NCBI GenBank assembly: GCA_016709155.1
Contig: JADJEI010000001.1
Location: 1,426,001 to 1,490,000 of the forward strand
From: Ignavibacteriales bacterium
GTDB lineage: Bacteria; Bacteroidota; Ignavibacteria; Ignavibacteriales; Ignavibacteriaceae
Length of the DNA stretch: 64,000 nt
Direction of reading: 5' to 3'
Shown here: piece by piece, positions 9,337 through 18,172 of the stretch
Layout of the letters: each line of letters opens with the position of its first letter
Position numbering within the stretch: position 1 is the stretch's first letter
Made by a program: the position numbers and the translations under genes
Notes under the pieces: model-generated
Told to the model about the DNA's origin: nothing
The model's input: the letters and a program-made list of their open reading frames with translations, nothing else
Databases searched by the model: none

Positions 9337-9804
9337 CTACATTTTTAATTCTTTTTTTACTATTATTTTTGAATCTATCATATCACGATGCTCAAGGTTG
9401 AGCATCGTGGTAATTTTTCTGATTAAGCCTTCCTCGTGCGCATCTATTTTACCATCAATAAAGATTAGCTTCCATAAATTTTTCAACAGTTCAAACTTTT
9501 CTTCATTTGAAAAATGCTGATTTATTGTATCTGTGAATTCGTAAAGGCTGATACTTTCTTTTACTTCCGACTCTGAAAGTTTTAATAGCTCATTTACAGA
9601 TTCATCATCGAGTAGAAAAATATTTTTCATTGTTTCAAAAATGTGGCTGCGTTCTTCTTCGGTAAAATTCAAATCTGATTTTGCCATTTCAAGGAACAAT
9701 GCGCACGTAGCTATTTGAATTTTATTATCTTCTTTTTCACTAACAGAATTAACGCCGCTTATATTTTTGCCGAGTAAAATATTTTTAATGTAGTCAAACA
9801 TCAT
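9337..9804 (-). CDS. TerB-like protein
   Basis: A 155-residue all-helical protein resembling the tellurite-resistance TerB family. It has two acidic, EF-hand-like helical hairpins, EMAKSDLNFTEEERSHI and KLIFIDGKIDAHEEGLIRKI, with the family's conserved D/E cluster. Its start overlaps the stop of malQ by 4 nt, so it is translationally coupled to the amylomaltase. Isolated TerB-domain proteins are common and are generally linked to metal or membrane-stress sensing; no ter cluster is present here. Its role beside a glucan enzyme is unknown. Confidence 0.8.
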   Translation of the reverse strand: MMFDYIKNILLGKNISGVNSVSEKEDNKIQIATCALFLEMAKSDLNFTEEERSHIFETMKNIFLLDDESVNELLKLSESEVKESISLYEFTDTINQHFSNEEKFELLKNLWKLIFIDGKIDAHEEGLIRKITTMLNLEHRDMIDSKIIVKKELKM

Positions 9805-11342
9805 TCTTCCTCAACTTTAATTTCTTCATCTTTTTCCGTTTTGGGTTTTGGCGGACGCTCGTAAAGCTCAGCAAGTTTTTTCAAAGATGCCGGAAGAAAT
9901 TCCGGAATTTGATTCCAGGTAAAACGCCAGCTCCAATTCCCGCCAAGTTTTCCGGGAAAATTCATTCTTGCTTCACCGCCAAGATTTAAAATATCCTGCA
10001 TTGGAATTATAACGATGTTTGCAACTGAAGCATAAGCTGCACGAATAAGATTAGCAGTGATATCATCACTTTGAATGTTAAGATAATTTTTCACATGATC
10101 GTAAATATCTCTTCTTTCAATTTTTGCCTTTTCAAAATAAGCACGGGTAGTATCGTTATCGTGTGAACCGGTGTAAACAACACAATTGGAAACAAAATTA
10201 TGCGGCAGAAATTTCGTCTCCATCTTTTCGCCAAAAGCAAACTGAAGAATTTTCATTCCGGGGAAATTAAATTTATCGCGGAGTGCTTCAACTGATTTTG
10301 TAATTACACCAAGATCTTCTGCAAGAATCGGAATCTCACCAAGATGTTTGCTTATAGAATTAAAAAGTTTTTCACCGGGAGCTTTTACCCACCGCCCATT
10401 AACGGCAGTTATTGCATCCCCCTGAACTTCCCAATAAGCATCAAGCCCCCTGAAATGATCAATGCGAATAATGTCTATCAGTTCAAGCAGACCTTTAAAT
10501 CTTTTCCTCCACCAAAGAAAATCATCTTTCTCCATTTCCTTCCAGCGGTAAAGCGGATTTCCCCAAAGCTGTCCGGTTGGCGAAAAATAATCCGGCGGAA
10601 CACCGGCAACTGTTTCAAGTTTGCCTTCTTCATTAACAGTGAATAAATTTTTATTAGCCCATAGATCAGCGCTGTCATAAGCAATGTAGATAGGCATATC
10701 GCCGATTATTTTTATTCCTTTTGTGTTCGCATAATTTTTAACAGCTTTCCACTGTTTGAAAAATTGAAATTGAATAAATTTTTGATAAAGAATATCATCT
10801 GCAAGTTTTATCTGCCATTCTTTTAATGCGGATGCTTCACGAAGAACCAAATCTTTCTCCCAGTTTGTCCAAAGCCCGCCGCCATGAAATTCCTTAGCTG
10901 CCATAAACAAACTAAAATCCTCCAGCCAACCGGAATGATCTTCACAAAATTTATTGAACTCATCTGCCTGCTTGTTTTTATTTTTTTTGAAATTTTGAAA
11001 TGCTGAGAAAAGCAGATTTTTCTTAAAATTAATTATCCCGCCATATTCTATTTGATGCGGATCAAATTTCGGATAGGATATTTGTTCGGCAGTCAGCAAT
11101 CCTTCCTCAAAAAGTTTTTCGGGACTAATCAAGATTGGATTGCCTGCGAATGCAGAGAAACATTGGTAGGGGGAATCGCCATAGCCGGTTGGACCTAACG
11201 GAAAAACCTGCCAGAGTGTTTGCCCGGAGGTTTCAAGAAAATCAATAAAATTTAAACACTCTTTACCAAGATCACCAATTCCAAATTTGCCCGGAAGCGA
11301 GGTGGGGTGAAGAAGAATTCCTGCTGATCGGTTAAAATTCAT
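9801..11342 (-). CDS. malQ: 4-alpha-glucanotransferase (amylomaltase, GH77)
   Basis: 513 residues, the usual length for bacterial GH77. The start of the domain is typical (RSAGILLHPTSLPGKFGIGDLG). Catalytic motifs are visible: DIIRIDHFRGLDAYW with the nucleophile Asp, PILAEDLGVIT with the acid/base Glu, and YTGSHDNDTTRAYF with the third carboxylate. It disproportionates maltodextrins in the cytoplasm and would work with glgA (19087) in glycogen or maltodextrin turnover. The C-terminus carries an extra charged tail (PKPKTEKDEEIKVEEE). It overlaps the downstream TerB gene by 4 nt. Confidence 0.97.
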   Translation of the reverse strand: MNFNRSAGILLHPTSLPGKFGIGDLGKECLNFIDFLETSGQTLWQVFPLGPTGYGDSPYQCFSAFAGNPILISPEKLFEEGLLTAEQISYPKFDPHQIEYGGIINFKKNLLFSAFQNFKKNKNKQADEFNKFCEDHSGWLEDFSLFMAAKEFHGGGLWTNWEKDLVLREASALKEWQIKLADDILYQKFIQFQFFKQWKAVKNYANTKGIKIIGDMPIYIAYDSADLWANKNLFTVNEEGKLETVAGVPPDYFSPTGQLWGNPLYRWKEMEKDDFLWWRKRFKGLLELIDIIRIDHFRGLDAYWEVQGDAITAVNGRWVKAPGEKLFNSISKHLGEIPILAEDLGVITKSVEALRDKFNFPGMKILQFAFGEKMETKFLPHNFVSNCVVYTGSHDNDTTRAYFEKAKIERRDIYDHVKNYLNIQSDDITANLIRAAYASVANIVIIPMQDILNLGGEARMNFPGKLGGNWSWRFTWNQIPEFLPASLKKLAELYERPPKPKTEKDEEIKVEEE

Positions 11343-11394
11343 GTGAAGCCTTATTATTTTGAAAATAAAATTAAGAAATAAAGGTGGGAAATAG

Positions 11395-11424
11395 AAAGTC
11401 CCGCTTTTTTGGCGGGACTTTTTT
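11395..11424. terminator. Rho-independent terminator
   Basis: Perfect 10-bp stem AAAGTCCCGC/GCGGGACTTT with a 7-nt T-rich loop, followed by T6 on the plus strand and a weaker T-tract on minus. It sits 53 nt upstream of malQ and closes the left side of the 21-nt repeat interval. Confidence 0.75.
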
Positions 11425-11617
11425 GAAGCAGGCAGAAATCTATCCAGCTGTTATTGTGAAAACACGGCAGAGACAACCAGAGCCTCAAACTGCTTAGGCA
11501 ATTCTATAAATTAATGATTATTAATTCAACGGACTTTTCCGTACGGTCAAAAATTTCCCCTTTAATATTTGATCTTCTTTAAGAAAAGTATTGATCAGCT
11601 TAGTATAAATGAAATCC

Positions 11618-11910
11618 GGTGTACAACGGATTGCATCGGGGATACGCCGGATGTCGCCAGAATACACCGGACGTTATCGGGGGTATTGCGGATTTCACCG
11701 GGGTTACCGCTGATGGCGCCAGGAGTACCGCGGATGTCATCGGGGGTACCGCCGGTGACGCAGGGATGCGCCGGATTGCGTGCGGGATACCCCACTTTTT
11801 AACAGGAGTACGCCCGGCAATATCGGGGATATCGCAGGTGATTTCGGGGGTATCGCGGATCCTTTCCGGTGTACCCCTGGCGGTACAAGGCGTACCGCGG
11901 ATGACATCCG
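11618..11910. repeat. Degenerate 21-nt tandem repeat array, about 14 units, GC-rich
   Basis: Fourteen consecutive units keep a 21-nt period (one is 20 nt). The core is GTACCGCGGATGTCATC followed by GG, with each unit diverged. Many units carry a small dyad (GATG-N-CATC; best in the last unit, CGGATGACATCCG). The array is much richer in G+C than the surrounding DNA and is almost free of stop codons in all six frames. It therefore yields several overlapping short reading frames with 7-residue periodicity (for example GVPRMSS, GVPPVTQ), none with a credible ribosome-binding site. I see no gene here. The flanks 11425-11617 and 11911-12006 hold nothing recognisable. Confidence 0.85.
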
Positions 11911-12006
11911 CTGTGCGATTTTTGGCAATTTTCGAGGTTTGGATGGGTTTATCTGGGAAATAGTTGCGGATGGGAAGGGATTGGAAGGTGAATATTACTT
12001 GAATGA

Positions 12007-12041
12007 TAAAAACCTCCGATGGCATTGCCATCGGAGGTTTT
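12007..12041 (-). terminator. Rho-independent terminator, 13-bp perfect stem
   Basis: AACCTCCGATGGC (12011-12023), a 3-nt loop and a perfect complement (12027-12039), followed on the minus strand by T5. It lies 20-50 nt beyond the stop of the repeat protein gene and should end that transcript. It also has T4 on the plus side. Confidence 0.85.
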
Positions 12042-12061
12042 GAGTAGTGATCCTTATTTAA

Positions 12062-14422
12062 TTATTTTATCAACATCATCTGCTTCGATTCATTGAATAA
12101 ATTTTTTCCATCCTTCATTGTAGTGATTCTATAAATGTAAACACCACTTGAAAGAGTGCTTGCTTCAAATGTTTTTTCGAAGTTACCTGTTTCGAGTTCT
12201 TCATTTACAAGTACTGCAATTTCTCTTCCAAGTATATCATAAACTTTAAGCGTTACAAAACTTTTCTCTGGAATTGAGAAAGTTATTGTTGTAGTTGGAT
12301 TGAAGGGGTTGGGGTAATTTTGTTCAAGTGAAAATTCTAATGGTGTACTTATTTCCACTTCAATTGTGTTTGAGTATTCAAATGTTCCGTCAAAATCAAT
12401 CTGTTTTAATCTATATGAATATTTCCCACTTGTAACATTTTGATCTGTAAATGAATATGATTTTGGTTCGGTTGTCGTTCCGAAACCAGTTATATATCCA
12501 ATTTTTTCATAATTACTGCCGAATAGTTTTCTTTCAATCTCAAATCCCTGGTTATTAGTTTCAGTTGCCGTTGCCCAGTTAAGAAGAACTTTATTTTCCC
12601 CTACTGATGCTGTAAATGATGTGAGTTCTACAGGAATCATTTCATCGAGCGGTCTCTTCCAGACGCCGCCGTGGTAAGTTCCGGCAAATAGATTCGCGCC
12701 CGAGACGGAAAGGGCTAAGACATAAGTATTGGTCAATCCATTATTAATCTCCGTCCAGCTAGTGCCGTTGTTGGTGGAAAGAAAGACCCCGCCGCCAGTT
12801 CCGGCAAATAGGTTCGCGCCCCCTGCTCCATTGGGGGAGACGGCAAGAGCATTTACCAAAAGATTCGTCAAGCCGCTATTAACCGCCGTCCAGCTAGTGC
12901 CGTTGTTGGTGGAAAGAAAGACGCCGTGGTAACCAGTACCGGCAAAGAGATTCGTGCCAGAGACTGCGAGAGTATATACAGAAACATACATAGATAAACC
13001 ATTGTTGATGGCTGTCCAATTTGTACCGTTGTTCGTAGAAAGAAAGACACCGTTGCCAGTTCCGGCAAAGAGATTCGAGCTCGAGACTGCAAGAGACAAA
13101 ACAAGAGAGTTAGTCAAGCCGTTATTGACTTCGGTCCAGTTAGAGCCGTTGTTGGTGGAAAGAAAGACTCCGCCGCCCTCAGTTCCGGCAAAGAGATTCG
13201 CACCCGAGACGGCAAAAGCATTTACTTTAAGGTTCGTCAATCCGTTATTGGCTCCAGTCCAACTTGTGCCGTTGTTGGTGGAAAGAAAGACTCCGCCGCC
13301 CCAAGTTCCGGCAAAGAGATTCGTGCCCGAGACGGCAAGGGCATAGACATCAGTATCAGTCAAACCAGAATTGACCGCAGTCCAGTTTGTTCCGTTGTTG
13401 ATGGAAAAAAAGACACCGCGGTAATTAGTTCCGGCAAAAAGACTCGTGCCACTGACGGCAAAAGCCTTGACATCAGTGTTAGCCAAGCCGTTATTGACTT
13501 CATTCCAGCTTGTGCCGTTGTTGGTGGAAAGAAAGACACCGCCGAATAAAGTTCCGGCAAAGAGATTCGTGCCCGAGACGGCAAGGGCATAGACTTCAGT
13601 ATCAGTCAAACCAGAATTGACCTCCGTCCAGCTTGTACCGTTGTTGGTGGAACGAAAGACACCACCGCCATAAGTTCCGGCAAAGAGAATTGTTTCCGAG
13701 ACGGCAAGGGCCTGAACATTAGTATTGGTCAAGCCGGAATTAACCGCCGACCAGCTTGTGCCGCTGTTGGTGGAGATAAAGACGCTGTCGCCAGTTCCGG
13801 CAAAGAGATTCGTTCCCGAAACGGCAAGGGCAATTACATAAGGAGTCGTTAAACCAGAATTAACGGCTGACTAGCTTGTGCCGTTGTTGGTGGAAAGAAA
13901 GACTCCACCACCATAAGTTGCGGCAAAGACATTCGTGCCAGAGACGGCAAGGGCAATTACAATAGTATTGGTCAAACCAGAATTGACCGCCGACCAGCTT
14001 ATGCCGTTGTTGGTGGAAAGAAAGACTCCGCCGTAATCAGTTCCGGCAAAGAGATTCGTGCCGCTGACGGCAAGAACCTTGACAATAGTGTTCGTCAAGC
14101 CGTTATTGATTTCGGTCCAGCTTGTGCCGTTGTTGGTGGAAAGAAAGACTCCGCCGAACTCAGTTCCAGCAAAGAGGTTCGTGCCGCTGACGGCAAGAGC
14201 ATTTACTTTAAGATACATCAATCCGTTATTGACTCCAGTCCAGCTTGTGCCGTTGTTGGTGGAAAGAAAGACTCCGCCGTCATAAGTTCCGGCAAAGAGA
14301 TTCGAGCCCGAGACGGCGAAGCATTCAATAATGCCGCCACCCGGTCCATTTGTTTGCACCCACTGAGCATTTGTAATATTACTAAGAATTACGAAGGTGA
14401 TAAATAAAGCTGCTCTTTTCAT
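12062..14422 (-). pseudogene. Secreted 14 x 41-residue repeat protein with T9SS sorting domain, interrupted by one amber codon
   Basis: One reading frame of 787 codons with a single in-frame TAG at 13871-13873, where every other repeat has TGG (Trp). The open parts are 14422-13871 (183 residues, N-terminal) and everything after the stop to 12062. The N-terminus has a signal peptide (AALFITFVILSNITNAQ) and a strong AAGGAGG ribosome-binding site. Fourteen 41-residue repeats follow, built on LAVSGTNLFAGT and GGVFLSTNNGTSW, resembling BNR/sortilin-type beta-propeller blades. Next come a fibronectin-like segment (ELTSFTASVGENKVLLNW) and a C-terminal type IX sorting domain (LEQNYPNPFNPTTTI). It was presumably exported to the cell surface. 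It is either a recent pseudogene, a sequencing error, or subject to readthrough. A TTG-started C-terminal piece (13732-12062) is possible but unlikely to be functional because it lacks a signal peptide. Confidence 0.85.
12655..14325 (-). repeat. Coding tandem repeat, 123-nt period, 14 copies
   Basis: Near-identical 123-nt units (41 codons) inside the T9SS repeat gene. The two best-conserved blocks encode LFAGT and FLSTNNGTSW. One unit has lost a residue and one has a 5-residue insertion (PNGAG). The high DNA identity makes slippage or recombination between copies likely. Confidence 0.85.
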
Positions 14423-14815
14423 AAATTTTCCTCCTTAGAAAAATATTATTATTATTTTTTTCTTTATTTACATTCACATATTTAAGCATCGTATCAAGCG
14501 GTAATTTCACCTTTTCAAAACCTAAATCATCTCTTTCTTCAATGTGCGCCATCATTAACAGGGGTAAACTTAGTTCAATTTATAATTAAGCGCAAGATTT
14601 GCAATACATTTTATTATCTGACTGTAATCTCAAAATAAAATCCTCCCCGCTAAATATTCTTTAACAATAAAAGTAATTTTCAATCATTTCAAATAATTAA
14701 AAAAGGCTGCCTCCGTTAGGTAACGGATAAAGCAGCCTTTCAATTCATTTAGACCAATCGTTCTGGTAATCTTCAAAATTTTTGATTGAAGATTTTGAAC
14801 CGCCTTTTGTTCATA
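14423..14815. other. Intergenic region
   Basis: 393 nt between two minus-strand genes. It holds the ribosome-binding site of the repeat protein (CCTCCTT at about 14430) and the terminator at 14699-14740. No open frame or RNA gene is recognisable in the rest. Confidence 0.6.
14699..14740 (-). terminator. Rho-independent terminator of the tricorn-like gene
   Basis: Outer stem AAAGGCTGC (14702-14710) with GCAGCCTTT (14732-14740) and inner stem CCGTTA/TAACGG; on the minus strand it runs into T6. It is 76 nt past the stop of the tricorn-like peptidase. Confidence 0.85.
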
Positions 14816-17800
14816 TTACTTCACAGGATAATCCGGCACAGTTGGAAAAGTAAACGGATCATCTTGAATTTTTTGAAGCGCTGTTTCAATCGCTTTATCA
14901 AGCTGATTGTCTTTTCCCATCATCATTGAAGCGGGATCGTTATCAATATAAATATCGGGATCGGCACCGTGATTTTCCACAAGCCATTTCCCTTCTTCAC
15001 CAAAAAATGCATTGTTGGATTGATTGATGCTTCCATTGTCAATTGTAGTTTGTGCATTTATAATTCCAACCAATCCCCCCCATGATGGAACGCCCACAAC
15101 TGTACCGAGATTGTTAGCTTTAAAATCTTCCACAAACGCTTCGCCGTCGGAACCGTTATACTCATTTGAAACAACAACAAACTTTCCGGTTGAAGTGCTG
15201 CCCGGGTATCTGAACGGTTCCATATCGCGCAGTACATTATAAGAAGACATTTTTCGTTCGAGCTTATCAATTAAGAAATATTCGGTCCAGCCGCCGCTGT
15301 TTCTTCTTACGTCAATTATCAATCCTTCTTTGTATCGGAAAGCACGCCAGTATTTATCGAACTCACCTATCCCCCCCGAACCCATTGCTGTAATATGCAT
15401 GTAACCAAGTTTGCCGTTGGATTTATCGAGCACATACTTAATGTTATCGGTAATCCATCTTGCATAACGCAGTTGAGAAGAATTTTTAATAGGTTTAACC
15501 TCGTAAGTTATTGCACCATCCTTTGAGGGTTTGCTGTTTACGGTTACCGTTATTGTTTGTCCATCGGTTACTTGCAAATATTTGAAATAGTCATCCGGGG
15601 CCTTAATTTCATTTCCATTGATTTCAATAAGATAATCTCCTTCTTTCAAATCAATGTCAGGTCGTGACAATGGTGAAGTGTAAGAAAGGAACCACTCCGT
15701 TGGTCCATAGATTTTTTCAAACTTGTAGAAGCCGGAATTATCTGCTTTTAAATCAGCGCCAAGCCAGCCGGTAAACATTTTCGATTCGGGTGACTTCCAC
15801 AAATCATTATCACCCCCACCAACATAAGTATGCGAAACACAAAGCTCGCCAACCATCTGCGACATCATCCAGTTTAATTCGTTTCGCGAGGAAAGGTATG
15901 GAATGTATGCTTTGTATTTTTCACCCATTGCCTTCCAATCGCGTCCGTGGAAATTTTTATCATAAAAGAAATCGCGGTAGAAACGCCAGCAGTCATCAAA
16001 TATCTGATTCCATTCATTGTAAACGTTGACTGTGTAACTCATCTTATCAAGATTTAATTTACTGCCTAAAGTTTTCGATTTGAAAACATCATTAACTGAC
16101 GAAGTGAAAAAATCTTTTTCTTTTCTGAAAATTATATTTTCTCTGTTTGTTGAAAGATCGTAATCCCTGATTTTCTCATCGAGAATGTTTTCCATCTTTG
16201 AAGCCATATCATAAATATGAAGGTTCCATTTAGTGTCATTTCCGGGTTTGAAAATCTGCTCATACTCATCTTCGGTGAACTTATCAACCGAGCACCACAA
16301 TATTTTTCCGTTTCCTGCTTTAAGGTAGAAGTAATTTCCGGCATCAACAGGAAGGGGATAAGTTCGATTTTTAATTCCATCGAGGTCAATCCTGAAAGAT
16401 TCATCACTTGATGTTTGAATCTTCACCACCGGATCGGCAAAGGGTGGAGTTTCGTTATCGCGAAGCTGAACAACCATCACCTGCTGCGGTGTGGTGACAA
16501 CATGGTTATCCTCATAAAAATCCATTTGAATATCAAAATTTCTACTCGAAAGATAATAGAGATATTTTCCATTTGCATCGAAGGATGGGTTAAGATTATC
16601 GAAGAAATCATCAGTGATTGCAAATTTTTTATTCTGCTCAAGGCTGTAAAGATAGATCACATTGTTGCGGTTAAAATTTGTAAAGCTGTAAGCGATCCAT
16701 TTGCTATCGGGCGACCAGCTGTAATCGCTCTCTTCCCAATAGAATTCATCATTCTTAAGTTGATTTGATTTGTCAACTTCAACAAGCTTTTTCGAATCAA
16801 CATCTATGTAAAATAATTTGAAATCTTTATTGCCAAAAAGAATTTTCTTTCCGTCAGGCGACCACAAAAGGTGATACACAAATCTTTCAAGATTATCGGT
16901 AAGCTGAATCCACTCCCCGCCTTCTGCAGGTTGAATGTACAATTGATAATCTCCGGTTTTATCTGAGAAAAAAGCAATCCATTTCCCATCGGGAGAAATT
17001 TGAGGATACATCTCACGCGTGCCGGAAGTGTTCGATAAATTTTTGCTGCCGCCTTTGCCGGTTGAAACATTAAACAAATCGCCTCTCGCTTCAATCAAGG
17101 CAGTGCTTCCGTCATTCGACACATTCATAAAGTGCACATAATCTTTTGGATTGATCACTCTATCACGAAGTGCCCATCTATCAGAAGGAATGTTTACAGA
17201 TATTTTTTTAGTTGAATTATTTTTTGAGTCAAGAATATTAATGTATCCGTTCTGAATAAACACAATTTGCTCGCCATCAGTTTCTGCCCACATTACGTCA
17301 AAGTCATTAAATTCAGTTGCCTGATGAATTTCTTTAGTGGTAAGATTTTCAAAATAAAGATTAGAAATTCCATTCGTACGGTCTGAAACGAAATACATCG
17401 AGTTATCAGTTATCCACATCGGGTAACTGTTTTTACCAACGTAGTCAGAGATTGGCGTGAATTCATTTTTTGAAAAATCATACATCCATATATCCTGATA
17501 CCACCCGCCTTTGTAACGCTTCCAGTAATATTCCTCCTGACCTTTTCTGCAATAGAGCATTTTACTGCCGTCAGAGTTAAAACTGCAAAGCACACCGCGG
17601 TCAATCGGGAAACGTTCGGGCGCGCTTCCATTTTTGTTTACGAAATAAAGATTGGGATCGCGCATAATATAATTTTCAAAGAAGGAACGATAAACAACGC
17701 GGTTGCCATCCGGAGTCCATCCAATAGTCTGAGCACCGCCGGGATTGTAAGTCAGACGGGTGGGGGTTCCACCTTCGGTAGGAATTGAATAAACATTTGT

Positions 17801-18055
17801 CCCGCCGTCGTACTCGGCAGTGAAGGCAATTGTTTTTCCATCGGGAGAAAACTTTGCAGACCACTCATTTCCCGGCGCATTAGTAATTCGTGCAGCAGTT
17901 CCGCCGTTTGAACTAACAATCCATAGATCGCCTTCGTAAGTGAAAACAATTTTATCTTTGTAGATGTCGGGGTAGCGCATAAATCTGCCTTCGATGGCAG
18001 AAGAATTTTGGATGAATAAGAATGAAATGAATAAAGAAAGAAATATTTTTTTCAT
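14816..18055 (-). CDS. Tricorn-like S41 peptidase with TolB/WD40 propellers and PDZ domain
   Basis: 1079 residues, close to the tricorn protease core. A signal peptide (IFLSLFISFLFIQNSSA) puts it in the periplasm, unlike the cytosolic archaeal tricorn. The N-terminal half has TolB-type propeller blades (NEWSAKFSPDGKTIAFTAEYDGG, PQISPDGKWIAFFSDKTG). A tricorn C1 region and a PDZ domain follow (about 780-860, PDIDLKEGDYLIEINGNEI). The S41 catalytic domain has YNGSDGEAFVEDF with the nucleophile Ser969 and GVPSWGGLVGI after it. It should degrade peptides produced by other proteases such as the M13 and S9 enzymes nearby. The usual peptidase fold appears complete. Confidence 0.95.
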   Translation of the reverse strand: MKKIFLSLFISFLFIQNSSAIEGRFMRYPDIYKDKIVFTYEGDLWIVSSNGGTAARITNAPGNEWSAKFSPDGKTIAFTAEYDGGTNVYSIPTEGGTPTRLTYNPGGAQTIGWTPDGNRVVYRSFFENYIMRDPNLYFVNKNGSAPERFPIDRGVLCSFNSDGSKMLYCRKGQEEYYWKRYKGGWYQDIWMYDFSKNEFTPISDYVGKNSYPMWITDNSMYFVSDRTNGISNLYFENLTTKEIHQATEFNDFDVMWAETDGEQIVFIQNGYINILDSKNNSTKKISVNIPSDRWALRDRVINPKDYVHFMNVSNDGSTALIEARGDLFNVSTGKGGSKNLSNTSGTREMYPQISPDGKWIAFFSDKTGDYQLYIQPAEGGEWIQLTDNLERFVYHLLWSPDGKKILFGNKDFKLFYIDVDSKKLVEVDKSNQLKNDEFYWEESDYSWSPDSKWIAYSFTNFNRNNVIYLYSLEQNKKFAITDDFFDNLNPSFDANGKYLYYLSSRNFDIQMDFYEDNHVVTTPQQVMVVQLRDNETPPFADPVVKIQTSSDESFRIDLDGIKNRTYPLPVDAGNYFYLKAGNGKILWCSVDKFTEDEYEQIFKPGNDTKWNLHIYDMASKMENILDEKIRDYDLSTNRENIIFRKEKDFFTSSVNDVFKSKTLGSKLNLDKMSYTVNVYNEWNQIFDDCWRFYRDFFYDKNFHGRDWKAMGEKYKAYIPYLSSRNELNWMMSQMVGELCVSHTYVGGGDNDLWKSPESKMFTGWLGADLKADNSGFYKFEKIYGPTEWFLSYTSPLSRPDIDLKEGDYLIEINGNEIKAPDDYFKYLQVTDGQTITVTVNSKPSKDGAITYEVKPIKNSSQLRYARWITDNIKYVLDKSNGKLGYMHITAMGSGGIGEFDKYWRAFRYKEGLIIDVRRNSGGWTEYFLIDKLERKMSSYNVLRDMEPFRYPGSTSTGKFVVVSNEYNGSDGEAFVEDFKANNLGTVVGVPSWGGLVGIINAQTTIDNGSINQSNNAFFGEEGKWLVENHGADPDIYIDNDPASMMMGKDNQLDKAIETALQKIQDDPFTFPTVPDYPVK

Positions 18056-18079
18056 AAAAACCTCTATTTACTTGATGTT

Positions 18080-18087
18080 CAAACTTA
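18080..18087 (-). promoter_or_regulatory. Candidate Bacteroidota -7 element (TAAGTTTG)
   Basis: Exact TAnnTTTG match 25 nt before the start of the tricorn-like gene. A TTG lies 24 nt further upstream, slightly more than the usual spacing. Confidence 0.35.
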
Positions 18088-18172
18088 GGGAAAAGATGTT
18101 TTAGAAAAAATCAAGTTAAACTCCCGTTGGTGGGTTTATCAAATTATACAGCCATTCAAATAAAAATGAATA

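Noticed and set aside
11569..11802. 77-codon plus-strand frame in the repeat array
   Set aside because: TTG start, no ribosome-binding site, and equally open frames on both strands; openness is due to the repeat.
11618..11910. CRISPR or tRNA-like cluster
   Set aside because: 21-nt period without spacers and no constant repeat; no cloverleaf can be drawn.
12729..13346. Plus-strand frames rich in VPLLVERKTP opposite the T9SS repeat gene
   Set aside because: They are the reverse reading of the 123-nt repeat and share its period; no start signal.
12655..14325. Possible CRISPR array because of regular repeats
   Set aside because: The units are contiguous coding repeats without unique spacers and translate to a conserved 41-residue blade.
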